Assembly (NCBI RefSeq): GCF_003001815.1 | Contig: NZ_PVMZ01000005.1 | Location: forward strand, 124,001-188,000 | Direction: 5' to 3' | Length of the DNA: 64,000 nt | Source: Actinoplanes italicus | GTDB taxonomy: Bacteria > Actinomycetota > Actinomycetes > Mycobacteriales > Micromonosporaceae | In this document: positions 16,775 through 25,892 of the stretch, piece by piece | Numbering within the stretch: the stretch's first letter is position 1 | Layout: the number at the start of each line of letters is the position of its first letter | Made by a program: the position numbers and the translations under genes | The notes under the pieces: generated by a model | Database searches by the model: none | The model's input: the letters and a program-made list of their open reading frames with translations, nothing else | Told to the model about the DNA's origin: nothing

Positions 16775-18364
16775 ATGAAACGATCTACCGTAGTGCAGCT
16801 GTCGGCGATCGCCGGTGTGGCGGCCGTGGGCGCCGCGGTCGCCCTCGGCCTGCCGCAGCCGGACGCGTCGGCCGCGACCAACGTCGCCTCCGGTTTCGCC
16901 AGTCAGAACGGCGGGACCAGCGGCGGCGCGGGTGGCGCCGTGGTCAAGGCCACCACCGGCACGCAGATCCACGAGGCGCTGTGCAAGCGGGCGGCGTCCG
17001 ACACCCCGATCACGATCCAGGTCGAGGGCACGATCAACCACGGCAACACCACCAAGGTGTCCGGTGACAGCTGCAACACCGCCGCGGACCGGATCGAGCT
17101 CAAGGAGATCAGCAACGTCACCATCGTGGGTGTCGGCGCCGGCGCCACGTTCGACCAGCTGGGCATCCACATCCGCGACTCCAGCAACATCGTCGTGCAG
17201 AACGTGACGGTCAAGAACGTCAAGAAGTCGGGTTCGCCGCTGTCCAACGGCGGCGACGCGATCAGCATGGAGAGCACGGTCCGCAACGTGTGGGTGGACC
17301 ACAGCACGCTCGAGGCGTCCGGCGGTGAGTCCGAGGGCTTCGACGGACTGTTCGACATGAAGGACGACACCCAGTTCGTCACGCTGTCGTACAGCATCCT
17401 GAAGAACTCGGGTCGTGGCGGCCTGATCGGCTCCAGCGAGACCGACACCGGCAACAGCTTCATCACCTTCCACCACAACAAATACGAGAACCTCGACTCT
17501 CGTACGCCGTTGCTGCGCGGCGGTGTGGCGCACATCTTCAACAACCACTACGTCAAGCTGAACGAGTCGGGCATCAACTCCCGTGCCGGCGCGAAGGCGA
17601 AGGTCGACAACAACTACTTCCAGGACTCCAAGGACGTGCTCGGCACCTTCTACACCAGCGCGGCCGGCACCTGGCACACCTCCGGCAACGTGCTGGACAA
17701 CGTGACCTGGTCCGCGAAGGCGTCCGAGTACAACCCGGCCGGCCCGAGCATGGCGTCGACCACGAGCGTCAGCGTCCCGTACACCTTCGCGCTCGACACC
17801 GCGGCGTGCGTGCCGACCGTGGTCGCGGCGACCGCGGGCGCCGGCAAGGGGCTGAAGGTGTCCGACGGCAAGTGCGCCGTGACCTCGACCCCGACCACCG
17901 CCCCCACGACAGCTCCGGCCACCGTCCCCACCACCGCTCCGACGACCGCACCCACCACCGCGCCGACCAGCGGCCCCACCACCAGCCCGACCACCGTGCC
18001 GAGCGGCACCAATCTCAGCCTCGGCGCGGGAACCGACGGCTCCGGCAAGGCGAGCGGCACCAGCTACGGCAACGTCCGTGACGGCAAGGTGAGCACCTTC
18101 TGGTCGCCGAACGGCGCGACCGGCGACGTCTCGATCAAGTGGAGCACCGCCACCAAGGTCGCCAGGGTGAACATCGTCGAGGCGTCCGGTTCGTCGATCG
18201 GCAGCTACCAGATCCTCAACGGCACCACCGGCGCGGTCCTGAAGTCGGGCACGGGCCCGGGCGTGATCACCATCCCCGCGACGTCGCTGACCAAGCTGAC
18301 TTTCAAGATCACAAGCTCTTCGGGTACGCCCAAGGTCGCCGAGTTCGAGACCTACGCCTCCTGA
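16775..18364 (+). CDS. Secreted pectate lyase, PL1 family, with C-terminal beta-sandwich
   Basis: 529 residues. Signal peptide 1-34. Residues about 38-365 form the PL1 right-handed beta-helix: the Ca-binding and catalytic segments are visible as VWVDHSTLEA, GFDGLFDMKDDTQFVTLSYS and SRTPLLRGGVAHIFNNHY with the catalytic Arg. A long Thr/Pro linker (TPTTAPTTAPATVPTT...) leads to a 120-residue discoidin/CBM-like domain (NLSLGAGTDGSGKASG to the end) that probably binds polysaccharide. It cleaves polygalacturonate by beta-elimination outside the cell. Followed by a strong hairpin. With the nearby GH16 enzyme it suggests growth on plant or algal cell-wall material. Confidence 0.92.
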   Translation: MKRSTVVQLSAIAGVAAVGAAVALGLPQPDASAATNVASGFASQNGGTSGGAGGAVVKATTGTQIHEALCKRAASDTPITIQVEGTINHGNTTKVSGDSCNTAADRIELKEISNVTIVGVGAGATFDQLGIHIRDSSNIVVQNVTVKNVKKSGSPLSNGGDAISMESTVRNVWVDHSTLEASGGESEGFDGLFDMKDDTQFVTLSYSILKNSGRGGLIGSSETDTGNSFITFHHNKYENLDSRTPLLRGGVAHIFNNHYVKLNESGINSRAGAKAKVDNNYFQDSKDVLGTFYTSAAGTWHTSGNVLDNVTWSAKASEYNPAGPSMASTTSVSVPYTFALDTAACVPTVVAATAGAGKGLKVSDGKCAVTSTPTTAPTTAPATVPTTAPTTAPTTAPTSGPTTSPTTVPSGTNLSLGAGTDGSGKASGTSYGNVRDGKVSTFWSPNGATGDVSIKWSTATKVARVNIVEASGSSIGSYQILNGTTGAVLKSGTGPGVITIPATSLTKLTFKITSSSGTPKVAEFETYAS

Positions 18365-18375
18365 TTCCGATCGTT

Positions 18376-18406
18376 ACCGGGTCGGCCCCACGGGGGCCGA
18401 CCCGGT
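18376..18406 (+). terminator. Terminator hairpin after the pectate lyase
   Basis: Perfect 14-bp stem (ACCGGGTCGGCCCC and GGGGCCGACCCGGT) with a 3-nt loop, starting 12 bp after the stop codon. No T-run. Confidence 0.8.
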
Positions 18407-18457
18407 TCCGATTAGCTACTTTTGCGCGGAATATCCAGGGAGTCGGTGGGTAACCCA

Positions 18458-18483
18458 CTCGTCCGAGACCAGGTTCGGACGAG
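18458..18483 (+). promoter_or_regulatory. 5' leader hairpin before the response-receiver gene
   Basis: CTCGTCCGA and TCGGACGAG form a 9-bp stem with an 8-nt loop. It ends only seven bases before the GGAGG ribosome-binding site of the TTG-started gene, so it may modulate its transcription or translation. Confidence 0.35.
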
Positions 18484-18498
18484 CGGGACGGAGGTCCG

Positions 18499-18858
18499 TT
18501 GAGCACTATTCTGGTGGTCGACGACGAGCCGGATCTCCGCTTCCTGCTCCGCCGGATCCTGACCCGGGCCGGATATCAGGTGACCGAGGCCGGCAACGGT
18601 GCCGTCGCGCTGGACGAGGTCCGCAGGTTCCGGCCGGATCTCGTGGTGACGGACCTGATGATGCCGGTGATGGGCGGGCTGGAACTCATCGAACGGCTGC
18701 GGGCCGACCCCGGGACCGCCACCATTCCGATCCTGTCGGTCAGCTCTGACTGGCAGCTCGCTGTCGAAGCTGACGCCGCCCTGCCCAAGCCGTACGAGCG
18801 TGCCGAACTGCTCGAGACCACCCAACGGCTGCTCAAGGGAAGGCATGACGGCCAGTGA
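18499..18858 (+). CDS. Single-domain response regulator receiver
   Basis: 119 residues, a stand-alone CheY-like receiver. Acidic pair Asp8-Asp9 (LVVDDEPD), phospho-acceptor Asp52 (LVVTDLMMP), and conserved Lys97 (LPKPY). There is no output domain. The start is TTG at 18499, supported by GGAGG seven bases upstream; no better ATG or GTG exists. Its stop overlaps the GTG of the KaiC-like gene (GTGA), so receiver and ATPase are translationally coupled and probably act as a pair. No histidine kinase gene is in the neighbourhood. Confidence 0.92.
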   Translation: MSTILVVDDEPDLRFLLRRILTRAGYQVTEAGNGAVALDEVRRFRPDLVVTDLMMPVMGGLELIERLRADPGTATIPILSVSSDWQLAVEADAALPKPYERAELLETTQRLLKGRHDGQ

Positions 18859-20342
18859 CTCATGTGGCGACCGGGCTTGCGGACCTGGACCTCATCCTCG
18901 GCGGCGGGCTGCAACCGGGCTCCGTGGTGGTCCTGTCCGGGCCGCCCGGCACCGGCAAGACGATTTTGGCGCAGCAGATCTGCTTCACCGTCGCCACCGC
19001 CGAGCACAAGGCGATCTACTACACCACCCTGTCCGAACCGCACGCCAAGCTGACGGATCACCTTGGCGGTTTCAGCTTCTTCGACGCCGGCGCCCTCGGA
19101 ACGCGGGTCGAATACATACACCTCGGCGACATGCTGCGTGACAAGAGCACCACGGACCTCGACCCGCTCATCAACGAGGTGGTGGGCAGGGCTTTCGACG
19201 ACGAGCCGGTGATCGTGGCCATCGACAGCACGCTGATGCTGCGTGACTTCGTCAGCCCCCGCGCGCTGCGCTCGGCGCTGTACGACCTGAGCAGCCGGGT
19301 CGCGCACAGCGGGGCCGTCCTGCTGCTGCTGGGCGAGTACAGCGATGACGACCTGCTGTCCGGAGTCGAGTTCTCGCTGGCCGACGGCATCGTGGTGCTG
19401 TCGCACCAGATCCGCGAACCGGTCGACCGGCGCGGGCTGCGGGTGCTCAAGATGCGCGGTTGCGCACCGCTGGGCGGCAACCACACCCTTCACATCACCG
19501 ACGACGGCATCCGGGTCTACCCGCGGATCGAGTCGTTCCTGCCGACCGACATGCCGGAGCGCGGCGAACGGATCCGCTCCGGGATCCCCGGGCTCGACGC
19601 GTTGATGGGCGGCGGGATCCCGGACGCCGACGCCACCGTCGTGCTCGGCCCCACCGGTGTCGGCAAGACCATCGGCTGCCTGGCCTTCCTGGCCGAAGGA
19701 CTCACTCAGGGACAGCGGTGTCTCTACGTCACCTTCGAGGACACCGTCGAGGAACTCCAGGAGATGGCCAGCCGGTTCGGCTGGGACTTCGCGGCCGCAC
19801 GGGCACGTGACCAACTGGTCATCGCACACGTCCCGGTCGGCGCACTCGACCTGGACCTGGACGTGCTGGCCTCGCTGATCCGGCACAGCCTCGCCGACCG
19901 GTCGATCCGCCGCGTCATCATCGACAGCCTGGCCGAGATGGCCCTCGCCGCACGCGAGGCGGAACGCTTCCCGGCGTACCTGCGCAGCATGCTCGGTGTC
20001 GTCCGCGCCGCCGGCGCATCCCTCTGGGTCACCAGTGAGACCCGCATGGTCGGCCCGATCGAAGATCCGCTGACCGGGCTGATGTACCTGTTCCACAACA
20101 TCATCCAGCTGCGTTACATCGAGCACTGTGCCGAGATCGGCCGCATCGTGAACGTCACGAAGATGCGCAACAGCGGCCACGACAACGCCATGTACGCGTG
20201 CCGCATCGAGGACAAGGGCGGTCTGTCCATCGGCGACCGTTTCGAGAGGGTCACCGGCATGCTGGGCTGGAGCGTCCTGCGTGACTGCCCGCCACTGTCC
20301 GGCCAGGACGGCTGTACGGCCGCCACGCGGGCGGGTGAATGA
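18855..20342 (+). CDS. KaiC-like tandem RecA-fold ATPase
   Basis: 495 residues with two KaiC/RecSF domains. Domain 1: Walker A GPPGTGKT at 29-36, then IYYTTLSEPHAK, Walker B VIVAIDSTLML. Domain 2: GPTGVGKT at about 265-272, CLYVTFEDTVEEL, Walker B RRVIIDSLAEMAL. The length fits cyanobacterial KaiC (about 520). By hand alignment the paired Ser/Thr phosphosites of clock KaiC (before QYVE) fall on MY in GLMYLFHNIIQLRYIE, so it is not expected to run a KaiC phosphorylation cycle. No kaiA or kaiB nearby. Coupled to the receiver gene upstream; a Ser/Thr kinase gene follows by 38 bp. Probably a signalling switch. Confidence 0.9.
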   Translation: MTHVATGLADLDLILGGGLQPGSVVVLSGPPGTGKTILAQQICFTVATAEHKAIYYTTLSEPHAKLTDHLGGFSFFDAGALGTRVEYIHLGDMLRDKSTTDLDPLINEVVGRAFDDEPVIVAIDSTLMLRDFVSPRALRSALYDLSSRVAHSGAVLLLLGEYSDDDLLSGVEFSLADGIVVLSHQIREPVDRRGLRVLKMRGCAPLGGNHTLHITDDGIRVYPRIESFLPTDMPERGERIRSGIPGLDALMGGGIPDADATVVLGPTGVGKTIGCLAFLAEGLTQGQRCLYVTFEDTVEELQEMASRFGWDFAAARARDQLVIAHVPVGALDLDLDVLASLIRHSLADRSIRRVIIDSLAEMALAAREAERFPAYLRSMLGVVRAAGASLWVTSETRMVGPIEDPLTGLMYLFHNIIQLRYIEHCAEIGRIVNVTKMRNSGHDNAMYACRIEDKGGLSIGDRFERVTGMLGWSVLRDCPPLSGQDGCTAATRAGE

Positions 20343-20380
20343 CCGGGCGGTAAACCCACCGGCTGTGCCAGGGTTGTGCG

Positions 20381-21538
20381 GTGGGTCCACGGGTTCTCAA
20401 TGATCGATACGACCTGCGGTCGCCGCTGGGCCGCGGTGGCACGGCCGAGGTGTGGCTCGGAGTCGACCGGTGGCTCGGACGGACCGTGGCGGTGAAACTG
20501 CTGCACGAGGACCTCCGCGCCGATCCGACGCTGGCGACCCGGTTCGAGCGCGAGGCCCGTACCGTCGCGGGCTTGTCCCACCCGAACATCGTGGCCGTCC
20601 ACGACGTCGGCGACGACGACGGTGTCCTGTACCTGGTGATGGAGTTCGTCGAGGGCCACAGCCTGGCACGACGGCTGGCCGGCGGCCCGATGTCCGTGAC
20701 CGAGGCGGTCGTCGTCGCCGTGCAGGTGTGCTCGGCGCTGGAGGCGGCCGCCGAAGCAGGCGTCGTGCACCGGGACGTGACACCGGCGAACATCCTCCTG
20801 ACCGCGGACGGCCGGGTGAAGGTCTGCGACTTCGGTCTGGCCCGGCTGTCGGGCACCGCACGTGGATCGCTGAGCAGCCCCACACAGATGATCGGCACGT
20901 GCACGTTCATGGCGCCCGAACAGGTCACCGGCGGCACGGTCGACGCCCGCACGGATCTGTACGGACTGGGCTGCGTGCTCTACGCGATGCTGACCGGCAT
21001 GCCACCGTTCATCGGCGACAGTCCCATGGAGATCGCCTGGCAGCACGTGGAGGACACCGCGCCACCGGCCTCCGCACGCCGCGACGGGATCCCCGCCGAC
21101 CTGGACCGGCTGGTGACGGGCCTGCTGGCGAAGTACCCGGCCGACAGGCCGTCCACCCCGGGCGAGGTGCTGACCGCCCTGGAACGGCTCAGCCCCCGGC
21201 CGGACAGCGGTGGTCGTCCACAACTGCGGCCGGTCGCGCTGGCGTTCGCCGGTGTCACGGTGGTGGCCGCGGTGACCGCCGCCCTGATCGGCGCGGCCGG
21301 GCCGCAGCGTCCCGGCCCGCAGGCCGCACCGACCGTCAGCCCGGCCTCCCCGACGGCCGGCCCGGGCTCCCCGTCGGTGTCCGCACCAGCCTCGCTCCCG
21401 GCAGCCCCCGTCACGCCGTCCGCCACCCCGGCGGTCGAGCCGACGGTGACCGCCGCCTGCCGCACACGCGGCAATCAGGGCGCTGGTAACGGCCGGAAGG
21501 CCGGGCACCGGGTTTGCCCGCCGGGAGCCCGCGGCTGA
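20381..21538 (+). CDS. PknB-type Ser/Thr protein kinase
   Basis: 385 residues from GTG. Kinase domain 8-270: Gly loop LGRGGTAEVW, Lys39 (VAVKLL), catalytic loop VVHRDVTPANIL with Asp132, DFG at 150-152, and APE as MAPEQV. The usual Lys two residues after the catalytic Asp is Thr134. One membrane helix at about 285-305 (VALAFAGVTVVAAVTAALIG) precedes a short Pro/Ser/Thr-rich outer segment with two Cys near the end (AACRTRG and HRVCPPG). No PASTA repeats. Follows the receiver/KaiC pair closely and may phosphorylate one of them (inference). Confidence 0.9.
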   Translation: MGPRVLNDRYDLRSPLGRGGTAEVWLGVDRWLGRTVAVKLLHEDLRADPTLATRFEREARTVAGLSHPNIVAVHDVGDDDGVLYLVMEFVEGHSLARRLAGGPMSVTEAVVVAVQVCSALEAAAEAGVVHRDVTPANILLTADGRVKVCDFGLARLSGTARGSLSSPTQMIGTCTFMAPEQVTGGTVDARTDLYGLGCVLYAMLTGMPPFIGDSPMEIAWQHVEDTAPPASARRDGIPADLDRLVTGLLAKYPADRPSTPGEVLTALERLSPRPDSGGRPQLRPVALAFAGVTVVAAVTAALIGAAGPQRPGPQAAPTVSPASPTAGPGSPSVSAPASLPAAPVTPSATPAVEPTVTAACRTRGNQGAGNGRKAGHRVCPPGARG

Positions 21539-21816
21539 TCACCGGGCTCCGTAAATGGCGGCACCGGTCATGGCGCTCACGGTCTCGTCGGCGGCGGCCC
21601 CCCTCGCACGACGGCCCGGAATGGGCTCTATAACGTCGTAGATATCTGTCGCGCGATATGGGAATCGTATTTGTTCGCGAATATCGTCGCGGATGGCGCC
21701 GAGCCGCCTTCATTGTATTGACGTGAATCGAATTGATGCTTAGCGTTCAGGCACGCACGCCGGCGCGCGCCCCACCCCTGCCCGCGCCGGCTCCTCCGTG
21801 TGAAAGGGCGTTGACC

Positions 21817-23124
21817 ATGCTCCGAGGAGTACGTCGCACGATGCTGGCGGCCACCGCGCTGTTACTGGTCGCCCTCGCCGGGCCACCGGCCACGGCGCAC
21901 GACCCGGACACCGCGGAGGGCAGGGCCGAGCAGGCCGAACTGCTCCGCATCTACCAGCCGACCTGGAAGAGCGGGCAGGCCATCGCCGCCGCCGCGCCGA
22001 TCTCCTGCGTCAACGGCATGGCCGACAGGTACCCGTGCAAGAACGTCGAACTGCTCAGCTTCCTGCCCCAGTCGGCACTGGGCGGCGGCAGCTCGTCGAG
22101 CATGTGGTTCTGGAAGGACACCAGCAACAGCAACGAGTACATCCTGTACTGCCGTTCCAACGGTGTCTCCTTCGTCAACGTCACCGACCCCAGCACCCCG
22201 CGATACCTCGGGAACCTTCCGTCCTCGAACGGTGTCAGCTCCTCCTGGTGCGACATACGCACCTACCGCAATTACGCGTACATCGGCAAGGATTCGGTCT
22301 CGCACGGCATCCAGGTCTTCGACCTCAACAAATTGCGCAACGTGACGACCCCGCAGACCTTCACGGCCGACGCCCGCTTCACCGGTCTCACGAACAGCCA
22401 CACCCTGTGGATCAATCAGACCACCGGTTTCCTGTACGTCTCCGGCGCGAACACGTGCAGCAAGGGCCTGACCATCTACGACATCAAGACGCCGCTCAGC
22501 CTGCGGCAGGTGGCGTGCTACAGCCGTGAGGTCTACTCGCACGAGTCGGTCGTCGTGAACTACAACGGACCGGACACCCGTTACACCGGACGCGAGATCG
22601 CGTTCAACTACACCGGCCAGGGCAAGCGGTTCCAGATCCTCGACGTCACCGACAAGGCCAACATCAAGGTCCTGTCCAGCGTCACCCACCCCGGCGCCAG
22701 CTTCATCCACCAGGGCTTCGCCACCAGCGACTACAAGCACATGATCGTCAACGACGAGACGATCAGCACCGCCGGCGGCAGCCCCGACTTCGTCTACAAC
22801 ATCGAGAAGCTCGACGCCGCCCGCTACGTCGGTAAGGACGTCGCCGCCCGCGGTGTGTTCGTCAACCACAACGGCTACACCGTCGGCAACCGGCACTTCC
22901 AGGCGTCCTACCGTGGTGGCCTGCGGATCCTCGACACCACCAACGCGGCGACCGCCAAGCTGCCCGAGGTCGGCTACTTCGACGTCGACCCGTCCTCCAA
23001 CGCCGCCGGCTACAGCGGTAGCTGGATGGCGCTGCCGTACCTCTCCAACGGTGTCGTCGCCGTCCAGAGCATCGGCGTCGGACTCTTCCTGGTCCGGCCC
23101 ACCGGCGCGGCGGCAGTGAGCTGA
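21817..23124 (+). CDS. Secreted choice-of-anchor B / LVIVD-repeat beta-propeller protein
   Basis: 435 residues from ATG 21817 (GAAAGGGCG upstream); the longer frame to 21733 is Pro/Ala filler. Signal peptide (RGVRRTMLAATALLLVALAG, cleavage after ATA). The mature protein has LVIVD-type repeats (VSFVNVTDPSTPRYLGNLP, IQVFDLNKL, LTIYDIKTPLSLRQV, FQILDVTDKANIKVLSSV, LRILDTTNAAT) typical of extracellular propellers in the choice-of-anchor B family. Several Cys could form disulfides. Cell-surface, function unknown. The following gene begins 44 bp later. Confidence 0.85.
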   Translation: MLRGVRRTMLAATALLLVALAGPPATAHDPDTAEGRAEQAELLRIYQPTWKSGQAIAAAAPISCVNGMADRYPCKNVELLSFLPQSALGGGSSSSMWFWKDTSNSNEYILYCRSNGVSFVNVTDPSTPRYLGNLPSSNGVSSSWCDIRTYRNYAYIGKDSVSHGIQVFDLNKLRNVTTPQTFTADARFTGLTNSHTLWINQTTGFLYVSGANTCSKGLTIYDIKTPLSLRQVACYSREVYSHESVVVNYNGPDTRYTGREIAFNYTGQGKRFQILDVTDKANIKVLSSVTHPGASFIHQGFATSDYKHMIVNDETISTAGGSPDFVYNIEKLDAARYVGKDVAARGVFVNHNGYTVGNRHFQASYRGGLRILDTTNAATAKLPEVGYFDVDPSSNAAGYSGSWMALPYLSNGVVAVQSIGVGLFLVRPTGAAAVS

Positions 23125-23168
23125 GCACACCACCGACCGGCCCCCGTCACCGCCGTCTCACGGCGGCG

Positions 23169-23978
23169 GTGACGCTGGCCGGGTTCCTCGGGGCCGCCTA
23201 CCTGTTCTTCGACAGCCGCGGCCCGGCACCGGCAGCACCTCCCGCGCCGGCCCCCTCCCCCGTGGCGTACAACAGCGACGGTCTCGCCGACGCCTACGAC
23301 GGCTTCCGGGTCGAGCCGCTGGCGCTGCCCACCGGCCGCGGACCCGCCACCGTGTCCCTGCGCGTCACCGGCCCCGGCGGCCCCGTCACCGACTTCCAGG
23401 ACGTGCACACCAAACCCATGCACATGTACGTCCTGCGCGACGACCTGTCGCATTACCAGCACCTGCACCCCGAGGTCGTCGACGGCGCCTGGACGGCGCC
23501 GGTCACCATCACCGACGGCGGCGCGTACCGGGTGTACATCGAGTTCGTACCGCACGGCCGTCCCGAAGGCCCGATGGGCGCCGAACCGACCGTGCTCGGG
23601 GTGCCGTTCGTCATCCCCGGCGACACCGCGATGATCCCGGTACCCGCCCCGGAGGCCGAGGCCCGCTCCGGGCCCTACACGGTGCGCCGCCTCGACGGCA
23701 CCGTCGACCTGGCGTCCGGCACGCAGACGGCGCTGCAGTTCCAGGTGCTCCGTGACGGCCGCCCGGCGGTGCTGGAACCGTACCTCGGCGCGTACGCCCA
23801 CCTGTCCAACTTCGAGGTGCGCACCCAGGGCCTCAAGCACCTGCATCCGCTACCGGCCGCCGACGCGACGCTCTCCTTTCACGCCGCCTTCGCCGAACGT
23901 GGCGACAAGCGGATGTTCCTGCAGTTCAAGGCCGGCGGCACGGTACACCAGGTGGCGTTCACGATCTTCACTACCTGA
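23169..23978 (+). CDS. His-rich membrane-anchored protein, YtkA-like
   Basis: 269 residues as annotated from GTG 23169. The signal-anchor is right at this start (TLAGFLGAAYLFF), so the true start may be a non-canonical codon slightly upstream, near the previous stop, where RHRRLTAAV would give the expected basic N-terminus. After a Pro/Ala linker come two beta-sandwich segments. The first carries HTKPMHMYVLRDDLSHYQHL and HPE, a His/Met cluster that could bind copper; the second repeats the theme (GLKHLHPL). It resembles YtkA-like extracytoplasmic proteins. Same strand as the LVIVD gene; 3' end overlaps the convergent cyclase by 8 bp. Confidence 0.65.
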   Translation: MTLAGFLGAAYLFFDSRGPAPAAPPAPAPSPVAYNSDGLADAYDGFRVEPLALPTGRGPATVSLRVTGPGGPVTDFQDVHTKPMHMYVLRDDLSHYQHLHPEVVDGAWTAPVTITDGGAYRVYIEFVPHGRPEGPMGAEPTVLGVPFVIPGDTAMIPVPAPEAEARSGPYTVRRLDGTVDLASGTQTALQFQVLRDGRPAVLEPYLGAYAHLSNFEVRTQGLKHLHPLPAADATLSFHAAFAERGDKRMFLQFKAGGTVHQVAFTIFTT

Positions 23979-25467
23979 TCCGCGCCTCGGTGCCCTTGCC
24001 CTCGTACATCGCCAGGTCGGCGCGGTGCAGCAGGTCGTCGGCGGACAGCTCGCCCGGCTGTGACAGGGCGACGCCGATGCTCGCGTTCGGCTGCACCGCG
24101 GTGGCGCCCACGTCGATCGGCGCGGACATCGCGTCACGGATCCGGCGGACCACCGCCTGGGCCTGCGACTCGTCGGTCAGATCCGGCAGCATGATCGCGA
24201 ACTCGTCACCACCGAGACGCGCCACCAGGTCGGAACCGAGCACACACTCGCGCAGCAGACCGGCGAACCCGATCAGCAGCCGGTCACCGGCGCGATGCCC
24301 GAGGGTGTCGTTGACCTGCTTGAACCCGTTCATGTCGATCACCAGCACCCCGACGCGGGTGTTGTTGTGCACGGCCCGTGCCAGCGCCCGCGGCAGCGCC
24401 TCGTGCAGCTCCAGCCGGTTCGCCAGCCCGGTCAGCATGTCGGTCACGGCCATCCGCCGGTTCTCCCGCGCCGACACCATCTGCCGGCCGTACGCCAGCA
24501 CCGAAACCAGGAACGCGCCGAGGATCAACCCCGCGGCCGGGAACGGCTGCTGCACCCCGACGGTCGCCATCAACAACAGATAACCAGGAACAACGGTGAG
24601 GTACGGCCAGCGCGGCGGCCGCGACGAACGACCACGCCCGCCGACCCGCACCGCCAGCGACGGCCGGCGCGACAGCCAGCCCTGCACATAGGGGGCGAGC
24701 ATGAGCAGGAAGATGTTCGACGTCCAGAGCAGCTGCTGGAGCACCGACGGCATCACCGGACCGCCGTGGTTGAGCACGTACGCCCGCACCGTGTCCCCGA
24801 GCAGGCACATCAGTGCCGCGACCACGATGATCGCCAGCGGGACACGGTCCGCGGGAGCCGCACGGGTACCCCGGATCAGCACCACGCTGATCCCGAACAG
24901 CAGCGCCGTGTCGAGGATCGGGTGGGTGATGCTGGGAACCAGCTCCCGCCAGGTGGCACCATTGGCCACCAGCGCCGGGCTGACCACCAGATACCACAGC
25001 ACCATCCCCGCCCCGAGACCCACGAGCCCCGCGTCCAGGCGCAGCTTGGCCCGCTCGGTGGCGGAGGCCGGCGGCCGGGTGAAGGCCAGGATGCCCAGCA
25101 GCGTCAGGGGCGTGATGAGCAGCCGCAGCACGTCCGGCACGCTGGGAAACGGCTGCCCCTGGAAGACGGCGTAGAGCGAGATCGTGAGCGGCCACAGGGC
25201 GTACGTCGGCAGCATCCACCGCCAGGCCCGCCGGGTCGGCGCGGGCAGCCCCGGCCGACGCACCACCCCGATGGCGAAGAGCAGCCCGAGCACCGCGAAC
25301 CCCAGCTGGAAACTGCTGCTCGCCGTGATCGACCCGGACAGTGGGACCACCAGGAGCGCCGTGACGCCCAGCGTCACCAGCAGCACGAGTCCGGCCGTGT
25401 CCCATCGCCGCACGCGGGTCTCCACACCAAGGCTGATCGGACGAAACCGCGAAGGGCTTAGCGTCAT
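23971..25467 (-). CDS. Membrane GGDEF diguanylate cyclase
   Basis: 498 residues. The N-terminal 320 residues contain about ten membrane helices forming a sensor domain. A basic loop (GGRGRSSRPPRWP) precedes the last helices. The GGDEF domain covers about 335-498 (DMLTGLANRLELHEAL, VLVIDMNGFKQVNDTLGHRA, LVARLGGDEFAIML). The active-site GGDEF is intact, so it should make c-di-GMP. The allosteric I-site RxxD five residues upstream reads LGSD, so product inhibition is probably lost. No EAL domain. Confidence 0.92.
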   Translation of the reverse strand: MTLSPSRFRPISLGVETRVRRWDTAGLVLLVTLGVTALLVVPLSGSITASSSFQLGFAVLGLLFAIGVVRRPGLPAPTRRAWRWMLPTYALWPLTISLYAVFQGQPFPSVPDVLRLLITPLTLLGILAFTRPPASATERAKLRLDAGLVGLGAGMVLWYLVVSPALVANGATWRELVPSITHPILDTALLFGISVVLIRGTRAAPADRVPLAIIVVAALMCLLGDTVRAYVLNHGGPVMPSVLQQLLWTSNIFLLMLAPYVQGWLSRRPSLAVRVGGRGRSSRPPRWPYLTVVPGYLLLMATVGVQQPFPAAGLILGAFLVSVLAYGRQMVSARENRRMAVTDMLTGLANRLELHEALPRALARAVHNNTRVGVLVIDMNGFKQVNDTLGHRAGDRLLIGFAGLLRECVLGSDLVARLGGDEFAIMLPDLTDESQAQAVVRRIRDAMSAPIDVGATAVQPNASIGVALSQPGELSADDLLHRADLAMYEGKGTEARIR

Positions 25468-25553
25468 CCCGTCGCCCGCGCGCCGACCTCGTCCACGCGG
25501 CCCGGTCCGATAGCCTGCTCATGCTGTGAGAGTCATAGCCGGGGAGGCCTTGA

Positions 25554-25772
25554 GTGAACTGGCAGACCGTCCTCGCCCAGGAAAACTACGGCGGTCCGAC
25601 GTTCATGGGGCTCATCTTCTGGGCGGTCATCCTCCTCGGGGTCGTGACCCCGATCGTGCTGGCGGTCCGGTGGTTCCGCAGCCGCTCCGCGGCCCGCAGC
25701 CCCGGCGAGACGCCCTATCCGCTGCCCTACCAGGAGCCACCGCCCGGAAAACAGCCTCCGCGTCAGCCGTGA
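25554..25772 (+). CDS. Small membrane protein with Pro-rich tail (paralogue 1)
   Basis: 72 residues from GTG with GGGGAGG upstream. Starts with NWQTVLAQEN, has one helix (FMGLIFWAVILLGVVTPIVLAV) followed by RWFRSRSAARSPGE, then a Pro-rich tail (YQEPPPGKQPPRQP). The next gene has the same N-terminal, helix and RSAAR pattern, so the two arose by tandem duplication. Function unknown. Confidence 0.75.
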   Translation: MNWQTVLAQENYGGPTFMGLIFWAVILLGVVTPIVLAVRWFRSRSAARSPGETPYPLPYQEPPPGKQPPRQP

Positions 25773-25892
25773 TCGGCGCTTCCCGTCGGCAGACATCCGG
25801 CCCCGTGGATACGCCGCCCGGATCTGTGTTGGATAGGCTGCTGAGGCCCGGAGGGCTCACGCCCTGAGAGCAAGAGCTGAGGAGGCGTGGGA

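Noticed and set aside
18499..20342. A circadian kai locus
   Set aside because: No kaiA or kaiB, and the clock phosphorylation residues appear substituted.
18576..20390. A 604-codon minus-strand frame under the KaiC-like gene
   Set aside because: Antisense composition; the plus strand shows complete Walker motifs and ribosome-binding context.
21524..21550. Terminator after the Ser/Thr kinase (GGAGCCCG and CGGGCTCC)
   Set aside because: Only an 8-bp stem with an 11-nt loop that overlaps the coding end; too weak to list as a feature.
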